11,200 nt of DNA from AA29 sp041481445 (GTDB taxonomy: Bacteria > Acidobacteriota > Vicinamibacteria > Fen-336): positions 1-11,200 of the forward strand of contig JBGPBV010000191.1 in the NCBI GenBank assembly GCA_041481445.1. The letters run 5' to 3'. Positions 5,900 to 11,200 of the stretch are shown piece after piece. Numbering within the stretch: position 1 is the first letter of the stretch; each line of letters begins with the position of its first letter. The notes under the pieces are model-generated. The model was not told the origin of the DNA. It saw only the letters and a program-made list of their open reading frames with translations, and did not search any database. The translations under genes and the position numbers were made by a program.

Positions 5900-7114
5900 A
5901 TGTTCACCGCCACTGCGAACCTCACCCTTCCGAGCACCGTCACCGGCTCCTGGCCGCGACCGCGCTGGTTCGACGTCAGCATGTGGGGACGGCCGCTCGA
6001 TACCTGCATGATGGACGTCCGCTTCCGCGAGAAGTTCCAGGACGCCCTGGCCGTCGTGATCAGCGACCAGGAGCGCGCCGGCCTGGACCTCCTCACCCAC
6101 GCCGATTTCCATTGCGACGAGGACATGGCCGGGCGGGCCTGGCACCACTATCCGCTGCAGCGCTGGGCCGGCTTCGCGGGCGACCACCTGCAACCGGAGG
6201 AAACGCGCGCGCCCTGGCTGCACTATCCGCCGGGCACCCTCCTGAGCGAGATCTACACCGCCTGGCGCTGGCCGCGCGTGGTCGACAAGATCGAGCACCG
6301 GCCTCTGGACTACCCGAAGATCTGGCGCATCGCCCAAGGCAAGACCCGCAAGCCGGTGCGCTTCGGCACCTGCTGCTCGCAGGTCATGGCTCTCTTCCTC
6401 GACATCCACACCCCGAAGTATCGCGACAAGCGCGAGGTCGTGTGGGACATGGCGGAGGCCATGAACAAGGAGCTGCGTGCGCTGCGCGATGCCGGCTGCC
6501 GGCTTATCCAGATCGAGGAGCCCACGCTGCACTTCATGGCCAACACGTTCGGCAAGGACCACGAGCAGGTCCGGTTCATGGTCGAGGCCTTCAACCGCGA
6601 GGTGGAGGGGCTCGACGACGTCGAGATCTGGATCCACACCTGCTGGGGCAACCCGAACATGCAGCGGGTCATGGAGGACACGAGCTACGCCGCCTCCCTG
6701 GAGCTCTACCTCGAGGGCTGCAAGGGCGACGTGTGGACCCTCGAGATGAAGGACCGCGACCAGAGGGATCTGGAGCGCTTCGAGCCCCTGAAGCACGATC
6801 TCAAAAAGAAGATCTGCATCGGCGCGGTCAGCCACCGCAGCCTGCAGGCGGACCGCCCCGAGGACGTGGCGGCGGAGATCCGCAAGGCGCTCCGCTACAT
6901 CCCGCCCGAACGGCTGATCGTGTCGAGTGACTGCGGCTTCGGGCGGCAGGGAGCCAACCGCGAGATCGCGTTCTACAAGGCGACCTCCATCGCGCAGGGC
7001 TGCAACCTCGTGCGCCGGGAGCTGGGACTGCCCGTGACGGAAGTGCCGGCGACGGATCCCCGGCTGCAGATCGACGTGGTGCCGCGCCTGACCGGCGGGC
7101 CAACCCCGGTCTGA
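5900..7114 (+). CDS. Short cobalamin-independent methionine-synthase-like methyltransferase (MetE C-terminal family)
   Basis: This 404-residue cytoplasmic protein matches the catalytic C-terminal barrel of MetE, the B12-independent methionine synthase, and lacks the N-terminal half of the roughly 750-residue enzyme. It begins with LPSTVTGSWPRP, the usual N-terminal strand of the short family. All four zinc ligands are recognisable by position: H246 and C248 (IHTCWGN), E282 (WTLEMKD) and C345 (SSDCGFG). It is therefore likely to activate a thiol with zinc and transfer a methyl group. The acceptor may be homocysteine, or another thiol as in epoxyalkane:coenzyme M transferase relatives; the donor cannot be read from sequence. 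The ATG at 5900 follows a CGGGGGTGG stretch at about 5887-5895. It sits 80 bases after the propeller gene and 38 bases before the glycosidase gene. It is the only clearly cytoplasmic product in the plus-strand run, so functional linkage to its neighbours is uncertain. Confidence 0.9.
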   Translation: MFTATANLTLPSTVTGSWPRPRWFDVSMWGRPLDTCMMDVRFREKFQDALAVVISDQERAGLDLLTHADFHCDEDMAGRAWHHYPLQRWAGFAGDHLQPEETRAPWLHYPPGTLLSEIYTAWRWPRVVDKIEHRPLDYPKIWRIAQGKTRKPVRFGTCCSQVMALFLDIHTPKYRDKREVVWDMAEAMNKELRALRDAGCRLIQIEEPTLHFMANTFGKDHEQVRFMVEAFNREVEGLDDVEIWIHTCWGNPNMQRVMEDTSYAASLELYLEGCKGDVWTLEMKDRDQRDLERFEPLKHDLKKKICIGAVSHRSLQADRPEDVAAEIRKALRYIPPERLIVSSDCGFGRQGANREIAFYKATSIAQGCNLVRRELGLPVTEVPATDPRLQIDVVPRLTGGPTPV

Positions 7115-7141
7115 CGCCACCCAGGAGCCGTGTTCTGCCAC

Positions 7142-7147
7142 AGGAGG
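7142..7147 (+). promoter_or_regulatory. Perfect ribosome binding site of the glycosidase gene
   Basis: AGGAGG lies five bases before the ATG at 7153 and decides the start against an in-frame GTG at 7147, which overlaps it. The site sits in the loop of a four-pair stem (CCAC at 7138-7141 with GTGG at 7147-7150), which is too short to claim regulation. Confidence 0.7.
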
Positions 7148-7152
7148 TGGAT

Positions 7153-8817
7153 ATGTCGCCTCGTTCCCTTCGGCCGGTCCCTCTCGCCGTCGTGGCGCTG
7201 CTCGTTGGAACGATCCAGGCACGCGGAGCGGAAACGGTCGAGCATCCGTTCCCCGGCATCACTCACATCACGCGCGCGGAGAGCACGCCGCGAGACGTGC
7301 GCATGCACATCGTGCTCGTCGACCTGACCGCACCGGACGTGCGCTTCAAGTTCACGCCGGAGGGCAAGGACCTCCCGCTGCCCTTGTTCGGATCGCCCGG
7401 TTGGCCCACCCCGTTTCCGCTCTTCGAGACGGTCCGGCAGACCACGATCGACTACCTCACCGAGTCGCATGCGCAGGTGGCCATCAACAGCCATTTCTTC
7501 GCGCCGTTCCCCGTCCCCGGGGGGAGCACGCAGGGCGCCTTCGCCTACCTGATCGGCCTGGCCGCTTCGCGGGGGAATGTCTACTCCGCGTTCGAGCTGC
7601 CCTTCCAGAATTACGCGATCGTCAGAGACTCCCCGGCCATCAACGTCGACCGCGACAACAACGCCGGCATCGTCCACCGCGACCCGGGCTTCGCCGACGG
7701 CAAGCACGTCCTGGAGGACGTCACGCTCTGGAACGCGCTGTCGGGATCGGGCCAGATCGTCACGAACGGCGTGAAGTCGATCCCGGTCTACGTCGACGCC
7801 ACCCATCCCGACGGGCAGCTCGTCGGGCCCGGCAACGCCAACTACTCGAACAGCAACTCCTGGTACAACCTGATCAACGCCCGCACCGCCATTGGCCTCA
7901 CCCAGGACAACAAGACCCTGGTGCTGTTCACGGTGGACGTGCGCCCGACCTCGGGGCCGAACCGGAGCCAGGGCATGAGGGTCGGTGAAGTGGCAGACGT
8001 GCTGATCAACGACTACCACGTCTACAACGCGCTCAACATCGACGGCGGCGGCTCCACGACGCTGGCCCTGCAGGACCCGGTGGACGGCACGCGCCTGGTC
8101 GTCAACACGCCGAGCGACACCGCGCCCGGCCGATCGGAAGGCAGCAACTTCGCCGTGTACTCGGACGGCCTCCCGCCCACCACCGCCGCGGTGGCGACGC
8201 CGGCCGCCAACGCCAGCGGCTGGAACAACACCAGCGTCACCGTCAGCCTGGAGGCCACCGACCTGCGCAGCGGGATCTCGGACACTCCCACCGGCTGGGT
8301 CGACCAGCTCCAGTATTCGCAGGCGGGAGCACAGACGAGTGACCTGCAGGTCGTGGCCGGACACACGGCCTCGATCGAGGTCACGGCGCCGGGGGTCACC
8401 GACCTCCGCTACTTCGCCACCGACGCGGCCGGAAACGACGAGGCGCCCACGACCCTCACCATTCGGATCGACGGCGCTCCTCCCGTTCTCTCCGGCCTGC
8501 CCGCGAGCGACTGCACGCTCTGGCCGCCGAACCACGACATGGTGCGGGTGGCCGTCGTGCGGGCGGTGGACGTGCTCAGCGGCCTCGCCTCACTCGACGT
8601 CACGGCGACGAGCAGCCAGCCGTCGGACCCGAGCGATCCGGACGTCGTGATCAAGTCCGACGGCGGCGGCGGCTTCGCGGTCTGGCTCCGCGCCGAGCGA
8701 TCGGGCAAGGACGGGGCCCGGACCTACACGATCACCGCTACCGCGAAGGACCTGGCCGACAACGCCACGACGCTGCGGGCCACCTGCGTCGTGCCTCACG
8801 ACCGGGGCAAGCGCTGA
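7153..8817 (+). CDS. Secreted phosphodiester glycosidase (NAGPA-like) with Ig-like C-terminal domains
   Basis: This 554-residue protein has a signal peptide (to about residue 25), then a phosphodiester glycosidase domain (about 30-335). Family marks are VAINSHFF (110-116), RTAIGLTQDNKTLVLFTVD (244-262), and NIDGGGSTTLAL (295-306), the conserved glycine-rich turn. Relatives include the human enzyme that removes GlcNAc from GlcNAc-phosphomannose. Bacterial versions are thought to cut sugar-phosphodiester links in polysaccharides such as teichoic acid or exopolysaccharide. Two beta-sandwich-like modules follow: one at about 340-445 resembling repeats seen in surface proteins (YFATDAAGNDEAPTTLTIRID), and one from about 447 containing CTLWPPNHDMVRV (454-466) and ending YTITATAKDLADNATTLRATCVVP. 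The ATG at 7153 has a perfect AGGAGG at 7142-7147. It is 38 bases after the methyltransferase gene. Its target polymer is not known. Confidence 0.9.
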   Translation: MSPRSLRPVPLAVVALLVGTIQARGAETVEHPFPGITHITRAESTPRDVRMHIVLVDLTAPDVRFKFTPEGKDLPLPLFGSPGWPTPFPLFETVRQTTIDYLTESHAQVAINSHFFAPFPVPGGSTQGAFAYLIGLAASRGNVYSAFELPFQNYAIVRDSPAINVDRDNNAGIVHRDPGFADGKHVLEDVTLWNALSGSGQIVTNGVKSIPVYVDATHPDGQLVGPGNANYSNSNSWYNLINARTAIGLTQDNKTLVLFTVDVRPTSGPNRSQGMRVGEVADVLINDYHVYNALNIDGGGSTTLALQDPVDGTRLVVNTPSDTAPGRSEGSNFAVYSDGLPPTTAAVATPAANASGWNNTSVTVSLEATDLRSGISDTPTGWVDQLQYSQAGAQTSDLQVVAGHTASIEVTAPGVTDLRYFATDAAGNDEAPTTLTIRIDGAPPVLSGLPASDCTLWPPNHDMVRVAVVRAVDVLSGLASLDVTATSSQPSDPSDPDVVIKSDGGGGFAVWLRAERSGKDGARTYTITATAKDLADNATTLRATCVVPHDRGKR

Positions 8818-8851
8818 GCCGGGCGTCCCCGTGGGCGCTGGACAGGGGTCC

Positions 8852-9592
8852 CTAGAGCTCCTTGATGGAGATCCGGCGGAACTGGACCAGCGCCGGCGGC
8901 GCGACCCACTGCCCGTCCTTCTTGCTGCCGTGGTGCTGCAGGGCGATCCGCCCCCGCGCGGGCACGCCCGGCAGCTCCGCCTCGTCCAGGACCTTCTCGC
9001 CGTTGAGGACCACGGTGAGGCGGCTGCCCTTCATCGTGATCTCGAACGTGTTCCACTCGCCGATGTCGTGGTCGGCCAGCTTCTTCGGCGTGACCCCCGC
9101 GCGCACGGACGCCGGCATCTTCTCGTCGGTGCGATAGCCGTAGACCTCGCCCGAGCCGACCGGCCAGCACCAGATGTTGACTTGCGCCTTGTCCACGCCG
9201 CGCAGGTAGATGCCGGAGTCCGAGTCGGGCACGGCCATGAGGACGGGCTTGCCCGCGGCATCGCGCTTCGAGGTGCCGTCCGGCTTCACGATGTGCACGT
9301 TCGGATTGGTGTAGGGCGTCTCCTTGATGCGCCAGTCCAGGCGGAGGGTGAAGTCGCCGTACTCCTTCTCGCTCCAGAGATGCTTCTCGCCCGCGGCCTC
9401 GCTGCCCGCGTCGTAATCGATCACGCCGTCGGACACGCGCCAGTGGCCGTTGTCCCCGGCGGGCACCCGCCAGCCGCTGAGGTCCTTGCCGTTGAAGAGG
9501 GGCACGAAGCCCGGCGGCGCATCCTGCGCGCGCGCCTGTGCCGCTCCCGCCAGGATCGCGAGCACGAGGATCGACGACCGCTTGAGAGACAT
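8852..9592 (-). CDS. Secreted DUF1080 (3-keto-disaccharide hydrolase type) protein
   Basis: This 246-residue protein has a signal peptide (MSLKRSSILVLAILAGAAQARAQ) followed by one DUF1080 domain filling the rest. Signature segments are FVPLFNGKDLSGWRV (about 29-43), a WRVSDGVI strand, DFTLRLDWRI, PDSDSGIYLRG, a GEWNTFEITMKG strand and a closing RGRIALQHHG...VQFRRISI. Members have a concanavalin-like jelly-roll fold; some hydrolyse 3-keto-glycosides made by sugar 3-dehydrogenases. The frame stays open upstream to an ATG at 9682, but the start at 9592 is chosen because the signal peptide begins there. The ribosome binding site is weak (GAAAGG further upstream). It converges with the glycosidase gene (34-base gap) and diverges from the TonB receptor gene, an arrangement that suits shared carbohydrate uptake. 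I see no 3-dehydrogenase in the window that would supply its substrate. Confidence 0.92.
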   Translation of the reverse strand: MSLKRSSILVLAILAGAAQARAQDAPPGFVPLFNGKDLSGWRVPAGDNGHWRVSDGVIDYDAGSEAAGEKHLWSEKEYGDFTLRLDWRIKETPYTNPNVHIVKPDGTSKRDAAGKPVLMAVPDSDSGIYLRGVDKAQVNIWCWPVGSGEVYGYRTDEKMPASVRAGVTPKKLADHDIGEWNTFEITMKGSRLTVVLNGEKVLDEAELPGVPARGRIALQHHGSKKDGQWVAPPALVQFRRISIKEL

Positions 9593-9610
9593 TTGAGTTC
9601 CAGCCTTTCT

Positions 9611-9630
9611 GGCGCGTCGGCCCGAGCGCC
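9611..9630. promoter_or_regulatory. Near-perfect dyad in the leader of the DUF1080 gene
   Basis: GGCGC at 9611-9615 pairs with GCGCC at 9626-9630, and TCGG at 9617-9620 pairs with CCGA at 9622-9625; only G9616 is unpaired. It lies 19-38 bases before the DUF1080 start. It could be an operator for a dimeric regulator or a hairpin in the leader. In DNA this rich in G+C, chance dyads are common. Confidence 0.3.
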
Positions 9631-9682
9631 AACGGATGGAGTAACTTAGCCCAATTGGCGCGTTCCATGCGAGCGTTTTCAC

Positions 9683-9710
9683 TTGACTCCCCCCCCGAGA
9701 CGTCTAGGAT
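9683..9710 (+). promoter_or_regulatory. Sigma70-type promoter of the TonB receptor gene, with C8 spacer tract
   Basis: TTGACT (9683-9688) matches five of six -35 bases. TAGGAT (9705-9710) matches four of six -10 bases. The spacer is 16 bases and begins with eight consecutive C (9689-9696). The expected transcript start near 9717 gives a leader of about 24 bases with GGAGG at 9730-9734 before the ATG at 9741. One added C would bring the spacer to the preferred 17 bases. Confidence 0.7.
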
Positions 9711-9740
9711 GGCACCAACCCTAGTCCCTGGAGGCGCTTC

Positions 9741-11200
9741 ATGCCGACTTCCCGTTTGCGGAGCGCGGCCTTTTGGCTCGCGTTGGCGATCGTTCTCGGT
9801 CTGTCCTCACACGCGTTTGCCCAGACCGGTGCCGCGTCGATCACCGGCCTCCTGACCGACCAGAGTGGCGCCGCCGCGCCCGGGGTCACGGTCACGGCCG
9901 TCAACCAGGCCACCAACGTGGCCTACCCGGCGGTGTCCAACTCCGCCGGCAACTACACGATCACGTCCGTGCCGGTCGGCACCTACGTCGTCAAGGCGGA
10001 GCTGTCCGGCTTCAAGACGGCGACCACCAAGCCGTTCGCGCTCGAAGCCAAGCAGATCGCGAGGCTCGACTTCAAGCTGGAGGTCGGCCGTCTCGAGGAT
10101 GCCGTCGAGGTCAACGCGGATGCGCCCGTCCTGCAGACCGAGTCGGCCACCGTCGGCGAGGTCATCTCGGGGAACACCGTGAACTCGCTTCCCCTCAACG
10201 GCCGCAACACCGGCCAGCTCGCGCTGCTCCTGCCGGGGGTCATGACCCCGAACCCGCAGTCCTTCGTGAACCAGAGCCGCAACTTCACCGGCGGCCGGCC
10301 CTACGTCAACGGCAACCGCGAGCAGACCAACAACTACCTGATCGACGGCGTGGACATGAACGAGTCGATCGACAACCTGGTGGCCTACCAGCCCAGCCCG
10401 GACGCCCTGTCCGAGATCAGCGTGGAGACGAACAACTACGCCGCCGACACCGGCAACGTGGCGGGGGCGGTGCTGAGCAACGTCATCAAGTCCGGCGCGA
10501 ACCAGTTCCACGGGAACGCGTTCGAGTTCTTCCGCGACTCGAGCCTCGACGCCAACTCCTGGGCCAACAACCGCTCGGGGGCGCCGCGGCAGAAGCGCCG
10601 CCAGAACATCTTCGGGGCCACCCTGGGCGGTCCCATCGTGAAGAACAAGGTCTTCTTCTTCGCCGATTACCAGGGGACGCGCTACGACGCCCCCGGCACG
10701 GAAGCGGTCTCGGTGGCGCCGCAGTCCTGGCGCAACGGCGACTTCTCGAGCGTGAGCACGGTGATCAAGGATCCCCTGACCGGACTCCCCTTCCCCGGCA
10801 ACATCATCCCCGCCAACCGCATCAGCCCCGTCGCGCGAGGCATCGTCAACGACACGGCTAACTACCCGCTGCCCAACCGCAGCGTGAACGGCGTATCCGG
10901 CAACTTCGTGGGACCGACGAGCACGACCACGCGCGCGCACCAGGGCGACCTGCGCCTGGACTGGAACGCGTCCAACAACGACAAGGTGTTCGGACGGTTC
11001 TCGTACTCCACCTACGACTCCAGTAACGACACTCGCGCATTCCCCACCCTCCTGGGCGTCCATCAGACGGGTCCGTTCAAGAACCTCGCCCTCAACTGGA
11101 ACCGCGTGTTCAGCCCCTCCCTCGTCAACGAGGTCCTGCTCGGCTACAACGAGATCGCGGTGGTCAGCGACACCCTGGACTGGAACGGGATCGGGAACGC
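9741..11200 (+). CDS. Oar-like TonB-dependent outer-membrane receptor, 3' end outside the window
   Basis: The frame is open from ATG 9741 to the right edge (486 codons and two bases); full-length members run to roughly 1,000-1,200 residues, so over half is missing. It starts with a signal peptide ending AFAQ (about residue 28). A carboxypeptidase-regulatory-like domain (about 31-115: ASITGLLTDQSGAAAPGVTV...GNYTITSVPVGTYVV) follows, and then a plug domain with LPLNGRN (150-156), LPGV (164-167) and YLIDGVDMNE. The barrel begins around HGNAFEFFRDSSLDANSW and GGPIVKNKVFFFADYQG, both typical of acidobacterial Oar/SusC-like proteins. Such proteins are expected to import large ligands, often oligosaccharides, powered by TonB. 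I could not identify a TonB box. The ATG has GGAGG six bases upstream and a good promoter. Divergence from a DUF1080 gene suggests a sugar substrate, by inference only. Confidence 0.93.
   Translation, partial: MPTSRLRSAAFWLALAIVLGLSSHAFAQTGAASITGLLTDQSGAAAPGVTVTAVNQATNVAYPAVSNSAGNYTITSVPVGTYVVKAELSGFKTATTKPFALEAKQIARLDFKLEVGRLEDAVEVNADAPVLQTESATVGEVISGNTVNSLPLNGRNTGQLALLLPGVMTPNPQSFVNQSRNFTGGRPYVNGNREQTNNYLIDGVDMNESIDNLVAYQPSPDALSEISVETNNYAADTGNVAGAVLSNVIKSGANQFHGNAFEFFRDSSLDANSWANNRSGAPRQKRRQNIFGATLGGPIVKNKVFFFADYQGTRYDAPGTEAVSVAPQSWRNGDFSSVSTVIKDPLTGLPFPGNIIPANRISPVARGIVNDTANYPLPNRSVNGVSGNFVGPTSTTTRAHQGDLRLDWNASNNDKVFGRFSYSTYDSSNDTRAFPTLLGVHQTGPFKNLALNWNRVFSPSLVNEVLLGYNEIAVVSDTLDWNGIGN

Noticed and set aside
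6973..8535. 520-codon open frame opposite the glycosidase gene
   Set aside because: Same shadow pattern as above; the plus-strand gene has a signal peptide, a perfect ribosome binding site and family motifs.
8818..8851. Gap between the convergent glycosidase and DUF1080 genes, checked for a terminator
   Set aside because: Only a four-pair stem (GGAC/GTCC) and no T-run; no terminator can be called.

Overview
The window is about 70% G+C throughout, with third codon positions almost all G or C. Several gene families here are typical of Acidobacteriota: an Oar-like TonB-dependent receptor with a carboxypeptidase-regulatory N-terminal domain, a DUF1080 3-keto-disaccharide hydrolase, a CRTAC1/ASPIC-UnbV propeller and a DUF362 protein with a Tat-like signal. 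A Vicinamibacteria-like soil acidobacterium is my best guess. This is inference from gene content, not from a marker gene.

Layout: (1) 1-1179, plus strand: the 3' part of an ApbE-type FAD:protein FMN transferase that enters from the left edge. Its reading frame runs about 70 codons past the expected end of the fold. (2) 3351-966, minus strand: a tight three-gene cluster of a Tat-type DUF362 protein, a secreted protein of unknown function, and a small ribbon-helix-helix (VapB/CopG-like) protein. The first junction is a GTGA overlap and the second could be one too. The last gene lies opposite the ApbE tail. (3) 3508-8817, plus strand: four genes in a row, namely a secreted cupin, a secreted seven-loop CRTAC1/ASPIC-UnbV protein, a short cobalamin-independent methionine-synthase-like methyltransferase with a complete zinc site, and a secreted phosphodiester glycosidase (NAGPA-like) with Ig-like tail domains. 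(4) 9592-8852, minus strand: a secreted DUF1080 protein convergent with the glycosidase. (5) 9741-right edge, plus strand: the start of an Oar-like TonB-dependent receptor, divergent from DUF1080, with a clear sigma70-type promoter whose spacer contains a run of eight C.

Most products carry export signals, so the region serves mainly the cell envelope: surface carbohydrate turnover (DUF1080, NAGPA-like, TonB receptor) and exported proteins of unknown role. I see no complete defence system, mobile element, CRISPR array or RNA gene. The points most worth checking are the poly-C tract inside the receptor promoter, the antitoxin-like gene with no toxin beside it that overlaps apbE tail to tail, and the DUF362/unknown secreted protein pair. 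Every intergenic stretch is under 300 bases.
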